64,000 nucleotides of DNA from Moraxellaceae bacterium AER2_44_116 (GCA_006546595.1 VIAD01000005.1:62001-126000), one strand, 5' to 3'. Counted from the stretch's first letter, positions 23,362 through 33,078 are shown. Numbers and translations are program-made. The notes: generated from the sequence alone by a model not told the origin.

Positions 23362-25380
23362 TCACTCACGCTCAGACACAATCCGCTCAAGCTGCAATAA
23401 CGGCAACGGACACGACAATAACGCCGCAATTGCCCTTAACAATTCATACTCGGCCAAATGCAAAACACCATCACTTTGAATGGTTGTTGCCACTAAATTA
23501 ATCACTGTTTTTTTACCATCGGTGGTCAAATAGCGAAACTGTCTTAATGCACGGTCTAACTCTTTCAGCGTTAAATGGTCATCACTGGGCATCGGTGGAA
23601 CAATCGTGAAAATGGGGGCTAATAACTGCTGATAAACGACTGCTCTTTGTGCGGACTGATGCGCGCCATATTGCAACAAAGTAGCAACCAATTGCGCCAC
23701 TGCGGATGCCAATTTATCAATCGCTTGGCTTTTAAACACGGTAGGTGTGGGCTGAATGTGTTGCTCTATGATTTTGAGTAAGGAAAACTCTAATACTGAG
23801 ACTTCATCATTTAACAAGACAAAACGACGCAACTCAACGAGAAATTCATTGGCGGCTTTGGCATCTAAAATACTTAAACGCGGTAGTGACAAATCAACAA
23901 TCGGCAAGGCAAAACACTCATCTAAAGTTTGCAACTGCTCAGATAATTGCTCCACCCACAGCGCAAAAGTTTGTTGTTCTGCAAAAAACGCATGAATAGT
24001 ATTAGCAAAAATTTTTTGATGATAGGCAATCAACGCAAACAGTACCGCTTTTGCGCCTGTCGTGCTTTGTAAGGCGCGTGATACTTCCACAGGTATTTTT
24101 TGATGCAAACGTTGAGCAGATTGTAAATCGTCCACGGTGACATCACCCACACGCGCACTCATGAGTGGAGTTGGCACGCTAGGCATTTGTGCAACAGGAA
24201 AAGACACTGACTCATATTCAATGGCTTGATCTATATCGACTTTAGCAACAGACTGATTAACGATTAATGGGGTTACCGTATATTGTGTCGGTGCAAAACC
24301 TGTCATCAATTCACTAAGCTCAGCGCGTGCAGCGTCATTCACGGATGCATTAGGCGAAGGATTTTTTTTATACTTAACACGCGTTAAAAACGTCGGGGCA
24401 ATGGCTTTAATGCGCTCGTCAATCGGTGGGTGAGTGGCAAACAGTTGACTAAAAGCCAAACTTTCACCAAAACACATATGACTCATTTCTTCAGCATGAA
24501 GATTGGCTAAGTGCGAACCATTCACCGAAATTTTATATAGTGCTCCCGCCAAACCATCAGGATATCGAGTAAATTGCACACTGGCTGCATCGGCTAATCT
24601 TTCCCGCTCACGCGAGACAGCGGCCTTAATTAAACGCCCAAAAAACAAGCCAATATAACCAATCAACCACAAGCCTAAGCCAAAAATAAATATCGCAGGG
24701 ACGGCGTTATTCCGATTTTTACCACGCGCATGATGACGAGTATCCGATACGGAGCGCATCAAAAAGCCACCCATTTGGCCAATAGCCAAGATACCAGCCA
24801 AAACAGCCAACAAACGCATATTCAGGCGCATATCACCGTTTAAGATATGGCTAAACTCGTGACCGATAACACCTTGTAACTCCTCTCGTGAAAGCCTCTC
24901 TAATGTGCCTTGTGTCACGACTAAGATACTTTGTGATGAGTCATGACCCGCCACAAATGCGTTGACTGCTTGTTCATTATCTAAAACATAGGTAATGGGC
25001 GGCGAAACCCCCGAGGCAATCGACATTTCTTCGATGACATTTAACAGTTGTCGTTCTAAAGGGTGACGAGTGGCAAAATCAATTTGCCGTGCACCCATCA
25101 TTTCGGCAACGGCCTTTCCCCCTTCACGCAAACGAAACCATTCCAACAAACTACCGCCACCGACAAGCATCAACGTGCCTGTCAGTGCTTGTGCTGACCA
25201 TGCGTGCCATAACAACGACCCACTGCCATTATCATAAGATGAGCTAACAGCAAGAAGATAAAGCAGCGTGTTGACCCCCTGAAAAATCAAGGCCACAGCA
25301 ACAACAAAATAGACAACTAAACGTACAGTTGCCCGACGTGCTGCTTCTTGACGGCTAAAAAAGTCCATCTCTGCATTCAA
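23362..25380 (-). CDS. M48-family (HtpX-like) membrane metalloprotease with long C-terminal extension
   Basis: A 672-residue inner-membrane protease. Two N-terminal membrane segments (about 18-45 and 60-80), the zinc site HEFSH (174-178) within GVIGHEFSHILNGDMR, further hydrophobic segments at about 190-250 and the third-ligand helix ERLADAASVQFTR. The HtpX-like core ends near residue 330; the remaining 340 residues are mostly helical, and the end (VATTIQSDGVLHLAEYELLR) looks like a TerB-type helical domain. Role: probably membrane protein quality control. ATG 25380 lies 2 nt past the LemA stop; ATG 25368 is a possible alternative. LemA-M48 pairing is common. Confidence 0.85.
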   Translation of the reverse strand: MNAEMDFFSRQEAARRATVRLVVYFVVAVALIFQGVNTLLYLLAVSSSYDNGSGSLLWHAWSAQALTGTLMLVGGGSLLEWFRLREGGKAVAEMMGARQIDFATRHPLERQLLNVIEEMSIASGVSPPITYVLDNEQAVNAFVAGHDSSQSILVVTQGTLERLSREELQGVIGHEFSHILNGDMRLNMRLLAVLAGILAIGQMGGFLMRSVSDTRHHARGKNRNNAVPAIFIFGLGLWLIGYIGLFFGRLIKAAVSRERERLADAASVQFTRYPDGLAGALYKISVNGSHLANLHAEEMSHMCFGESLAFSQLFATHPPIDERIKAIAPTFLTRVKYKKNPSPNASVNDAARAELSELMTGFAPTQYTVTPLIVNQSVAKVDIDQAIEYESVSFPVAQMPSVPTPLMSARVGDVTVDDLQSAQRLHQKIPVEVSRALQSTTGAKAVLFALIAYHQKIFANTIHAFFAEQQTFALWVEQLSEQLQTLDECFALPIVDLSLPRLSILDAKAANEFLVELRRFVLLNDEVSVLEFSLLKIIEQHIQPTPTVFKSQAIDKLASAVAQLVATLLQYGAHQSAQRAVVYQQLLAPIFTIVPPMPSDDHLTLKELDRALRQFRYLTTDGKKTVINLVATTIQSDGVLHLAEYELLRAIAALLSCPLPLLQLERIVSERE

Positions 25381-25382
25381 CT

Positions 25383-25967
25383 CTAAAAGCTAATCCTGAC
25401 AGGCTCTCGCGCCTCAACATGAGAAATTTCTAACGGTAATGCTTGTTGAAAATTGCCAAAAGCAGCCACTAGACTATTTGGAAACTTTTCACGCTCAATG
25501 TTGTACACCATCACCGCATCGTTAAAGGCTTGACGTGCAAAACCAACCCGATTTTCGGTGGTTTTTAATTCTTCCATGAGATTTTGAATAGTGGTGTTAG
25601 CTTTTAAGTCAGGATAGGCTTCAGACACCGCCATCAATTTACCGAGTGCGCCCGTCAATACACCTTCCGCTTGGGCAAATTTTGCCATTGCTTCGGCGTT
25701 ACCTGCATTTTGTGCTAAGGCTTTTTCTAAACTCGCCGCTTGATTACGTGCAGCTATGACTTGCGTTAACGTTTCTTTTTCATGCCCCAAATAGGCTTTT
25801 ACGGCTTCGACTAAATTGGGAATCAGCTCATAACGACGTTGTAACTGTACATCTATTTGCGAAAAGGCATTTTTGAAATGATTGCGTAGTGTGACCAACG
25901 CATTATAAACACTGATGGCAAAAAAGATGACTGCACCAATAAGTCCTAAAAAGATTAAACCACCCAT
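25383..25967 (-). CDS. lemA: LemA family protein
   Basis: A 194-residue LemA protein: N-terminal membrane anchor (about 3-22), then the conserved VYNALVTLRNHFKNAFSQID and QLQRRYELIPNLVEAVKAYL and the end region REPVRISF. The rest forms a helical bundle on one side of the membrane. Its function is not well defined; it is usually encoded with an M48 protease, as here (gap 2 nt). A 98-bp repeat element lies immediately upstream of its start and may separate or carry its promoter. Confidence 0.9.
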   Translation of the reverse strand: MGGLIFLGLIGAVIFFAISVYNALVTLRNHFKNAFSQIDVQLQRRYELIPNLVEAVKAYLGHEKETLTQVIAARNQAASLEKALAQNAGNAEAMAKFAQAEGVLTGALGKLMAVSEAYPDLKANTTIQNLMEELKTTENRVGFARQAFNDAVMVYNIEREKFPNSLVAAFGNFQQALPLEISHVEAREPVRISF

Positions 25968-25984
25968 CGCTTTTCTACTCCTTA

Positions 25985-26083
25985 AGGACTTACGCGGTTA
26001 TCGCTTATTTGTTCACATTGCAGCCGCCTTAGGCGGCTTTATGTTCACAAAACGCGCTAATCGCGGTGCGATGCGTAAGTCCA
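25985..26083. repeat. Terminal-inverted-repeat element, copy C (99 bp)
   Basis: Ends AGGACTTACGC and GCGTAAGTCC(A) as in copies A and B, with GGTTATCGCTTATTTGT inside the left end shared with copy B. The core is a GC-rich hairpin CAGCCGCC-TTA-GGCGGCTT. It lies 17 nt upstream of lemA. Confidence 0.75.
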
Positions 26084-26145
26084 GCCCTGTTAAATTCGAT
26101 TTCTTAGCATTAAACATAGCAGATAGCCCGATAAAACCCTAGTTT

Positions 26146-27084
26146 TTAGCGTGTATCCTCAAACAAGCCACGTATGCCCGCCACACCTTGCGCGCCTAAT
26201 TGTTGAGCTTGCTGTATATCTTGATGAGTCATTCCGCCCAACGCATAAACAGGCAATTTGGCTTGTTGCACCAATGTCTGAAAATTTGACCAACCCATTG
26301 CCATTTGTTCGGGATGAGATAACGTCTGTTGGACAGGGGACAAGGTGACAAAATCTGCACCCAACTGCCATGCTTGCTCTAATTCTTCGGCATCATGAGT
26401 GGAAATGACAAGATATTTATTTTTGATTGCGCTTTTTGTGACCGTTGAAGCAATCGAAAACGGAAGATGTACACCCATTGCAGTTGGCACACATTCCAAC
26501 AACTCAAGATGATGATGTAATAACAACGACGCTTGTCGTTGCAAACATAAAACGGCAACTTGCTGCGCTAACGTCAAATACTCACTTTTAGACAATGACT
26601 TAGCGCGTAAAACCAGCCACATTCCTGCTTGCACACGCGATTGTAGCCATGCCAATAAATCACCATCAACTTCATGCGGCTCTGGCGTAATGTAATAGAC
26701 ATCTGGCAATACGGCTGCTTTAAGAATGGGGATATTAGCGGCAGGAAAAGGATAACTTTCTAAATCTTGAGGGTTAACCCATCGTGTTGGCTGCCCCTCT
26801 GCCCCATGCGCTTCGCCATCAAATGCAGTGACTCGAAAAATGGATAAGCGTACGGACTTATCGGAGTAATGATGTTCGACGGTTAGCAAAGGTCGATATT
26901 GTGTCGCAGTAATGCCTAATTCTTCTTGTAACTCTCGAACTAAGGCTTGAGATGCCGTTTCGCCTTCGTCTATTTTGCCACCCGAAAACTCCCATAAGCC
27001 GCCTTGGTGTTTATGTAGTGGCCGTTGAGCAATGAGAATTTGACCTTGAGGATTGTGGATGACTGCGGCGACGACGTTAAGCAT
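26146..27084 (-). CDS. mutT: MutT (Nudix) hydrolase fused to a thiamine-phosphate-synthase-like domain
   Basis: A 312-residue two-domain protein. Residues 1-130 are a Nudix hydrolase with the box G(x5)E(x7)REL(x)EELGI seen as GGKIDEGETA..RELQEELGI, expected to destroy 8-oxo-dGTP. Residues about 145-312 form a TIM-barrel-like ThiE/TenI domain (YLVISTHDAEELEQAWQLGA, DFVTLSPVQQT, ALGGM, GVAGIRGLF). This fusion is usual in Pseudomonadales; whether the ThiE part still makes thiamine phosphate is unclear. It is downstream of the DUF4124 gene by 62 nt. Confidence 0.9.
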   Translation of the reverse strand: MLNVVAAVIHNPQGQILIAQRPLHKHQGGLWEFSGGKIDEGETASQALVRELQEELGITATQYRPLLTVEHHYSDKSVRLSIFRVTAFDGEAHGAEGQPTRWVNPQDLESYPFPAANIPILKAAVLPDVYYITPEPHEVDGDLLAWLQSRVQAGMWLVLRAKSLSKSEYLTLAQQVAVLCLQRQASLLLHHHLELLECVPTAMGVHLPFSIASTVTKSAIKNKYLVISTHDAEELEQAWQLGADFVTLSPVQQTLSHPEQMAMGWSNFQTLVQQAKLPVYALGGMTHQDIQQAQQLGAQGVAGIRGLFEDTR

Positions 27085-27146
27085 AGAAAAGATGTCTCAA
27101 TAAAGCGGCCATCGGATCATACAGAGTGCCATTGTGATCGTCAGGC

Positions 27147-27596
27147 TTAATGGCAATAAGATCGAATTTCATTTTGAGCGGTATCTCTATCGTATTGATC
27201 TGTTGGAGCACCATTTGGGTGTACTACAGCACCACTAATGACATCGCGAGCCAGCCTACATCGAGATGCGTCTGTTCCATCCGATGTTCCGTCAGAGAGT
27301 GCTTTTGGCTTTGGCTTAACGGCGACTGTAGGTTTGGGTTTTTCTAGCTGACGTTTATCTAATTGTTTGACTTGTTCAGACCAAGACTGTGCAGGTGGCA
27401 CGCTTGATGATGATGCAGGAGACACAACCTTAATCTTTTCTGCTTTAGCCGCTCCAGCCTCTTTTTCATTTTCAGAGTAATGCGTCCGACCATTGCTATC
27501 GACCCATTTGAATATTTCTGCATAGCAATTTGGTGTAAACAACATCAGTGCCAAGCAACCACTTAATATGTGGTGCTTAATGTTTGAATTTTTCAT
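27147..27596 (-). CDS. DUF4124-domain exported protein
   Basis: A 149-residue protein with a signal peptide (about 1-26, ending PNCYA) followed directly by a DUF4124 motif (EIFKWVDSNGRTHYSENE, residues about 27-45). The remainder is a Pro/Lys/Ser-rich linker and a short tail with two Cys (ASRCRLARD, SYCH). DUF4124 proteins are periplasmic with unknown function. ATG 27596 is used; the in-frame ATG 27602 adds two codons and cannot be excluded. Confidence 0.75.
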   Translation of the reverse strand: MKNSNIKHHILSGCLALMLFTPNCYAEIFKWVDSNGRTHYSENEKEAGAAKAEKIKVVSPASSSSVPPAQSWSEQVKQLDKRQLEKPKPTVAVKPKPKALSDGTSDGTDASRCRLARDVISGAVVHPNGAPTDQYDRDTAQNEIRSYCH

Positions 27597-27702
27597 GTAC
27601 ATAACTCATATCTCACTCATGTAATGACTAGCAAAGGCGTGTTCTTTTTTCTATTCAAAGAGAAGTCTATTCGCCTGTTTTGTTATTAATGAATTGTTTT
27701 AT

Positions 27703-27761
27703 TGTAGGGGCGAATTTATTCGCCAATGTTTGAGTGAAAGGCGAATAAATTCGCCCCTACA
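27703..27761. repeat. Perfect 22-bp inverted repeat
   Basis: The arms start TGTAGGGGCGAATTTATTCG and end CGAATAAATTCGCCCCTACA, each 22 bp, perfect, with a 15-nt loop. It lies between argJ (end at 27772) and the DUF4124 gene and could fold as a long hairpin that ends argJ transcription, although no T-run follows. Confidence 0.85.
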
Positions 27762-27771
27762 GGATGACAGT

Positions 27772-28992
27772 TTAAGACCGATAATCGGCATTAATCTTGA
27801 CATAATCATACGACAAGTCACATGTCCACACCGTATCGTTAGCCTCACCACGACCTAAAACAATACGAATGGTAATTTCGGGCTGTTTCATCACCGCAGA
27901 ACCTAATTCTTCCCGATAAGAAACTGCCGCGCCACCATTTTCGCAAATACACACATCATCTAAATAGACGTTGATTTTGCTGACATCAAGGTTGGGCACA
28001 CCACTACGGCCAATCGCCGCTAAAATACGCCCCCAATTAGGGTCAGAAGCAAAGAATGCAGTTTTAATTAATGGGGAATGAGCCACGGCATAAGCGACAT
28101 CACAACACTCTTGCGTATTGCCACCGCCTTCAACGCGTACCGTCATAAACTTCGTTGCGCCTTCACCATCACGGACAATCAATTGCGCTAAACGCAAGAA
28201 CGTGCGTTGGAGAGCAGCATAAAACGGGGCGAACAAAGGGTCTGTTTTTGAGCTTAGCGGCTCGTTTCCTGCTGTACCTGTGGCAATTAACACACACGCA
28301 TCATTGGTTGAGGTATCACCATCAATAGTAATGCGGTTAAACGATTGTTCGGTCACATCGCGCAATAATGCCTGTAAAAATGCACTATCAACCGCCGCAT
28401 CGGTCGCTACATAGCCCAACATGGTCGCCATATTGGGGCGAATCATGCCTGCACCTTTGGAAATACCCGTCATGGTGTAGGTAATACCATCAACGGTAAA
28501 CTGTTCGCTTGCGCCTTTAGGCAAGGTATCCGTCGTCATAATGCCACTGGCAGCGGCGACCCAATTATCAGTTTCTAAAGCGGCTAAGGCAGCGGGCAAA
28601 CCTGCTTCTAATTTAGCAATCGGTAATTGCTCACCAATCACACCCGTTGAAAATGGCAATACCGCTTCAGGAGCTACGCCCGCCAATTCAGCAAGAGCGG
28701 CACAACTACGCACGGCATTGGTCATGCCTGTTGTTCCTGTTCCTGCATTGGCGTTACCCGTATTAATAACGAGATAACGTGCTGATGTTGTTGCCATATT
28801 GGCACGCGCAACATGAACAGGAGCGGCACAAAACGCATTGGTCGTAAAGACAGCCGCCGTTGTTGCTTGTGGCGCTAATTCAAACACCACCAAGTCGCGA
28901 CGATTTTTATAACGAATGTAAGCTTCCGCAATACCAATACGCACACCTTTTACGGGGTGCATGGTGGGCATCGATAAATCACCAACGGCCAT
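27772..28992 (-). CDS. argJ: ArgJ, glutamate N-acetyltransferase / ornithine acetyltransferase
   Basis: A 406-residue ArgJ. It transfers acetyl from N-acetylornithine to glutamate (and may use acetyl-CoA) in arginine synthesis. The self-cleavage site with the nucleophilic Thr is in MIRPNMATMLGY (Thr about residue 189), which splits the chain into alpha and beta parts; other conserved parts are INTGNANAGTG and DGDTSTNDA. The start at 28992 follows GAGGAG by 8 nt. It lies downstream of secA behind a strong terminator, so it has its own promoter. Confidence 0.95.
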   Translation of the reverse strand: MAVGDLSMPTMHPVKGVRIGIAEAYIRYKNRRDLVVFELAPQATTAAVFTTNAFCAAPVHVARANMATTSARYLVINTGNANAGTGTTGMTNAVRSCAALAELAGVAPEAVLPFSTGVIGEQLPIAKLEAGLPAALAALETDNWVAAASGIMTTDTLPKGASEQFTVDGITYTMTGISKGAGMIRPNMATMLGYVATDAAVDSAFLQALLRDVTEQSFNRITIDGDTSTNDACVLIATGTAGNEPLSSKTDPLFAPFYAALQRTFLRLAQLIVRDGEGATKFMTVRVEGGGNTQECCDVAYAVAHSPLIKTAFFASDPNWGRILAAIGRSGVPNLDVSKINVYLDDVCICENGGAAVSYREELGSAVMKQPEITIRIVLGRGEANDTVWTCDLSYDYVKINADYRS

Positions 28993-29018
28993 TTTGAATA
29001 CTCCTCATCATCAATCAT

Positions 29019-29045
29019 AAAAAAATCCCCCAATAATGGGGGATA
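29019..29045 (-). terminator. secA terminator
   Basis: On the minus strand ATCCCCCA and TGGGGGAT pair around TTAT and are followed by seven T residues, 20 nt after the secA stop. Confidence 0.9.
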
Positions 29046-29065
29046 TTCAACTCACTTGTTTAACT

Positions 29066-31795
29066 TTACGCTAACTGACCATGACATTGCTTATACTTTT
29101 TGCCTGAACCACACGGACAAGGATCATTCCGACCCACGTATTGATTGGCATAAGGGTTCGTATTAGCTTTGGGTTCACTGTCGTCTGCTTCCGTGGGGAC
29201 ATGAGCCTCTTCAGGTAAACCTGTTAATTGCTCATGTTCAAAATGCATGTGCATCGCAGCCGCTTCGGCGGCTTGTTGCGCCTCCATTGCGGCAATTTCA
29301 GCCTCTGTTGGCACATGAATACGGGCAACCGCCTGTACAACTTCTAACTTTACCGCCCCTAACAATTGTTGGAACAGTTGGAACGATTCACGTTTGTATT
29401 CTTGCTCAGGATTCTTTTGTGCATAACCACGCAAATGAATCCCTTGACGCAAATAATCCATCGCCGCTAAATGCTCTTTCCAATGACGATCCAGCACTTG
29501 CAACATGATTTGCTTTTCAATCATATTGGCGATGTCATCCCCCATATTAGCGCGATGCGCTTTATAGGCTTCACGAGCAGCAGCAGCTACTTTGGCACGC
29601 AGCCCCACTTCTTCTAAACGATTATCCTCATCCAACCATTGTTGAGCAGGGATTTCCATATCAAAATCAGTTTTGAGTGCTTTTTCAAAGCCTGCAACAT
29701 CCCATTGGTCTTCAATAGTTTGTGGCGGAATGAACTCAGTCATCACGGTACTAACAACATCTTCATACATCGCTGCAAAGCTTTCGGCCAAACTTTCAGC
29801 GGCTAGCACATCATCACGTTGACCATAAATGGCTCGACGTTGTTCATTGGCCACATCATCATATTTCAATAGGTTTTTACGAATATCGAAGTTACGTGCT
29901 TCTACTTTACGTTGCGCGCCTTCAATCGAACGAGACACCCAACGATGCTCAATCGCTTCGCCTTTTTGCATGCCCAATTTACGCATCATATTACGCACGT
30001 TGTCACTGGCAAAAATCCGCATTAAATCGTCTTCTAAAGACAAGTAAAAACGGCTTAAACCCGGATCACCTTGGCGACCTGAGCGACCCCGCAATTGGTT
30101 ATCAATACGGCGTGACTCATGGCGTTCTGTACCAATAATATGCAAACCACCCGACGCTAACACGGCAGCGTTATCTTTTTCCCATTGGGCTTTTAAGGTG
30201 TCGATTTGTTCTTGAGTTGGATTCTGAATTTTTGCTAATTGCGCTTTCCAGTTACCACCCAAGACAATATCCGTACCACGACCTGCCATGTTTGTCGCAA
30301 TAGTCACCGCATTCGGGCTACCTGCTTGAGAAATAATATCGGCTTCTTGAGCATGGAATTTAGCATTCAATACTTGATGCGCGATTTTCTCTCTTTTGAG
30401 TAAACCCGAAAGATACTCGCTGGTTTCAATGGTCGCTGTACCAACCAACACAGGCGCACCCGTTTCGATACACTTTTTAATATCCGCAATAATCGCTTCG
30501 AACTTTTCTTCTTTACTTAAAAAGATTAAATCTTCTAAGTCTTGACGAATCATCGGGTTGTGCGTCGGAATCACCACCACATCCAAACCATAAATTTGAT
30601 GGAATTCAGGTGCTTCAGTATCGGCTGTACCCGTCATACCCGATAATTTACGGTACAGACGGAAGTAATTTTGGAAGGTTGTTGTTGCTAAGGTTTGGTT
30701 TTCACTTTGGACATTGACATGTTCTTTGGCTTCAACGGCTTGATGCAAACCTTCAGACCAACGACGACCAGGCATCGTACGGCCTGTATGCTCATCAACA
30801 ATCACGACTTCATCATCTTGAATGATGTAATGAACATCGCGCTGAAACAAAATATGGGCTTTTAAGGCTGAATGGACGTGATGCAATAAGCCTAATTTAC
30901 TGGCGGAATATAAACTATCCCCTTCGGCCAATAAGCCAATTTCGGTCAGTAATTTTTCAACGTGGTCATAACCCGTTTCGGTGAGTTCGATTTGACGTTG
31001 CTTTTCATCAACCCAATAATCACCACCATCCAGTTCTTTTTCTTCTTTTTGTGCGACTAAATGCGAGGGAATGGTGTTGACTTGCTCATATAAACGCGAC
31101 GAACCTTCCATCGCCCCTGAAATAATCAGAGGGGTACGTGCTTCATCAATTAAAATCGAGTCAACTTCGTCAATAATGGCAAATGCCAAACCCCGTTGAT
31201 GTTTTTCTTCTAAACGAAACGCCATGTTATCGCGTAAATAATCAAAACCAAACTCATTGTTGGTGCCGTAAGTAATATCGGCGGCATAGGCTTGATGTTT
31301 ATCATCAGGCGATTGCATAGAACGAATGACACCAACTTTTAAGCCCAGTGCTTCAAACAAAGGACGGTTTAACTCCGCATCACGACCTGCCAAATAATCA
31401 TTGACGGTGATAATGTGCACGCCATGACCACTCAAGGCATTTAAGTAGGAGGCCAATGTGGCCATCAGCGTTTTACCTTCACCTGTACGCATTTCGGCAA
31501 TTCTGCCCTCATGCAAGGTGATACCGCCGATGAGCTGAACGTCATAATGACGCATCCCCATCACCCGACGGGCAGCTTCACGACATACCGCAAACGCTTC
31601 TGGTAATAATTGATCTAAGGTTTCACCTTTGGCAAAACGATTGCGAAACTCTTCGGTCTTAGCGGCAAGTGCTACATCGTCTAAAGCTTGAATACTGGGT
31701 TCTAGCGCATTAATGGTCACAACCACTTTTTGCATCCGCTTTAACTCGCGCTCATTCTTCGTTCCAAATATTCCACTCATCAGGCGTGCAAACAT
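29066..31795 (-). CDS. secA: SecA, preprotein translocase ATPase
   Basis: A 909-residue SecA motor for Sec export. Visible: MRTGEGKTL (Walker A), IIDEVDSILIDEARTPLIIS (Walker B region), TNMAGRGTDIVLGGN, QLRGRSGRQGDPG, and a C-terminal zinc/SecB-binding tail NDPCPCGSGKKYKQCHG. The frame is open to 31846, but the family start (FGTKNERELKRM a few residues in) fits ATG 31795, preceded by GAGTGG at 7 nt. No clear secM-like arrest peptide is seen in the upstream gap. Confidence 0.95.
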   Translation of the reverse strand: MFARLMSGIFGTKNERELKRMQKVVVTINALEPSIQALDDVALAAKTEEFRNRFAKGETLDQLLPEAFAVCREAARRVMGMRHYDVQLIGGITLHEGRIAEMRTGEGKTLMATLASYLNALSGHGVHIITVNDYLAGRDAELNRPLFEALGLKVGVIRSMQSPDDKHQAYAADITYGTNNEFGFDYLRDNMAFRLEEKHQRGLAFAIIDEVDSILIDEARTPLIISGAMEGSSRLYEQVNTIPSHLVAQKEEKELDGGDYWVDEKQRQIELTETGYDHVEKLLTEIGLLAEGDSLYSASKLGLLHHVHSALKAHILFQRDVHYIIQDDEVVIVDEHTGRTMPGRRWSEGLHQAVEAKEHVNVQSENQTLATTTFQNYFRLYRKLSGMTGTADTEAPEFHQIYGLDVVVIPTHNPMIRQDLEDLIFLSKEEKFEAIIADIKKCIETGAPVLVGTATIETSEYLSGLLKREKIAHQVLNAKFHAQEADIISQAGSPNAVTIATNMAGRGTDIVLGGNWKAQLAKIQNPTQEQIDTLKAQWEKDNAAVLASGGLHIIGTERHESRRIDNQLRGRSGRQGDPGLSRFYLSLEDDLMRIFASDNVRNMMRKLGMQKGEAIEHRWVSRSIEGAQRKVEARNFDIRKNLLKYDDVANEQRRAIYGQRDDVLAAESLAESFAAMYEDVVSTVMTEFIPPQTIEDQWDVAGFEKALKTDFDMEIPAQQWLDEDNRLEEVGLRAKVAAAAREAYKAHRANMGDDIANMIEKQIMLQVLDRHWKEHLAAMDYLRQGIHLRGYAQKNPEQEYKRESFQLFQQLLGAVKLEVVQAVARIHVPTEAEIAAMEAQQAAEAAAMHMHFEHEQLTGLPEEAHVPTEADDSEPKANTNPYANQYVGRNDPCPCGSGKKYKQCHGQLA

Positions 31796-32157
31796 ATTAA
31801 AGCCACTCATCTTAAAATTTCGGCTGACCGTGCCATTCATTTGCAAATGGGGGCAATGATGACAAAAGACAAGCCTGTAAAAACATGACTTACTGAAAAT
31901 GACGGGTAAGTCTTAAAAAATTGGTATTTTTGATTTATGCACTGACAACCCACGCGCATAAATCTTATTAATAAAAATCGTCCGCATTCTACCTTGAATT
32001 TAGGCGCGGAAAAAATGGCAGATTCGTTAAAGTGTCAACTTTGAGAGATGAAATGTCGTCAACTCAGCGTGGCGGCATTTATTTGGACAGATTTTGATGG
32101 CTTTTCACGAGACAACGCCCCCAAGTACGGAACATTGGAGGAGCGTAAGAAATCAAC
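31796..32157. other. Gap upstream of secA
   Basis: A 362-nt gap between the M23 gene and secA, both on the minus strand, which should hold the secA promoter. GACTTAC and GTAAGTC at 31887-31912 form an inverted repeat recalling the ends of the 98-bp elements. No open frame with a ribosome site was found. Confidence 0.5.
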
Positions 32158-33078
32158 TCAACGACTTTTCATCGCCAAATTGACATAAGTAGCAGGGTCA
32201 ATTTGTTTACCGTTTTCGATGACTTCATAATGTAAATGAGTCCCCGTTGAACGGCCTGTTGAGCCCATATAAGCAATTAATTGGTCTTTGGCAACCATAT
32301 CACCCACTTTTGCCGCCAAACGTTGGGCATGAGCGTAACGAGTGACATAGCCGTTGCCGTGATTGACTTCAATAACGTTGCCATAGCCACTTTTAACACC
32401 CGCAAAGCTGACGACACCAGAGGCAACAGTATAAATATCTGTCCCTTGAACACCCGAAAAATCCATGCCCGCATGAAATGCTGCACGACCTGTAAACGGA
32501 TCAGTACGATAACCAAATGTGGAAGTAATCGCGCCTTTACGAACGGGCAGATTTGCCAAATAGTTGCTGTTATTTTGCCAACGTTTACTCATTAACACAC
32601 TATCTAAGGCTTGAAGCTGTGCCTCTTTTTGCTCCATTAACTGTGATAACTCTTGCAGGCGAAGATCAATATTGTCATCACCCAACATCGTTAAATCATT
32701 CACTAAAGGACCGCCTTTCGCACCTTTGTTATCAACAGCACTATTCAGCTCAAATTCTTGGCTATTGATATGGGCATTTTCGGCCATGTGCTGACCAAGG
32801 GCATCTAGGCGTAATAACCGTGCTTGCATTTCGGCCATGCGTTCATTCATGGCTTTTAATTGCTGAGCTTGTTGCTGATCTGCGGTCACAGTCGCTACGG
32901 GGTGAACGACAGTGACAGGTTGGGCTTCACTTGTTTTAGCACCCACGACATAACCTACCGACAGTCCTGTAATGGATATTAAACTCACTGCTCCAACAAA
33001 GGAGGCAATGGTGGATGGCGTTAAGCGTAACGTTAATGGGCGTTTCGCGTAATGCTGCCATAAAGGAAGTTTCATCAT
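32158..33078 (-). CDS. M23 (LytM) family peptidase
   Basis: A 306-residue inner-membrane-anchored peptidase. One membrane segment (about 27-48), a coiled-coil stalk (about 70-175; QQQAQQLKAMNERMAEMQ) and a LytM domain at about 180-300 with zinc motifs HAGMD and HLHYE. This is the protein usually found between lpxC/DUF721 and secA in Pseudomonadales. Both zinc motifs are intact, so it may be an active endopeptidase on peptidoglycan cross-links. GGAG precedes the tandem ATGs (33078 or 33075). Confidence 0.9.
   Translation of the reverse strand: MMKLPLWQHYAKRPLTLRLTPSTIASFVGAVSLISITGLSVGYVVGAKTSEAQPVTVVHPVATVTADQQQAQQLKAMNERMAEMQARLLRLDALGQHMAENAHINSQEFELNSAVDNKGAKGGPLVNDLTMLGDDNIDLRLQELSQLMEQKEAQLQALDSVLMSKRWQNNSNYLANLPVRKGAITSTFGYRTDPFTGRAAFHAGMDFSGVQGTDIYTVASGVVSFAGVKSGYGNVIEVNHGNGYVTRYAHAQRLAAKVGDMVAKDQLIAYMGSTGRSTGTHLHYEVIENGKQIDPATYVNLAMKSR

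Noticed and set aside
31796..32157. A SecM-like arrest peptide upstream of secA
   Set aside because: No exported open frame with an arrest-type end was found; the upstream gene is an ordinary M23 peptidase.
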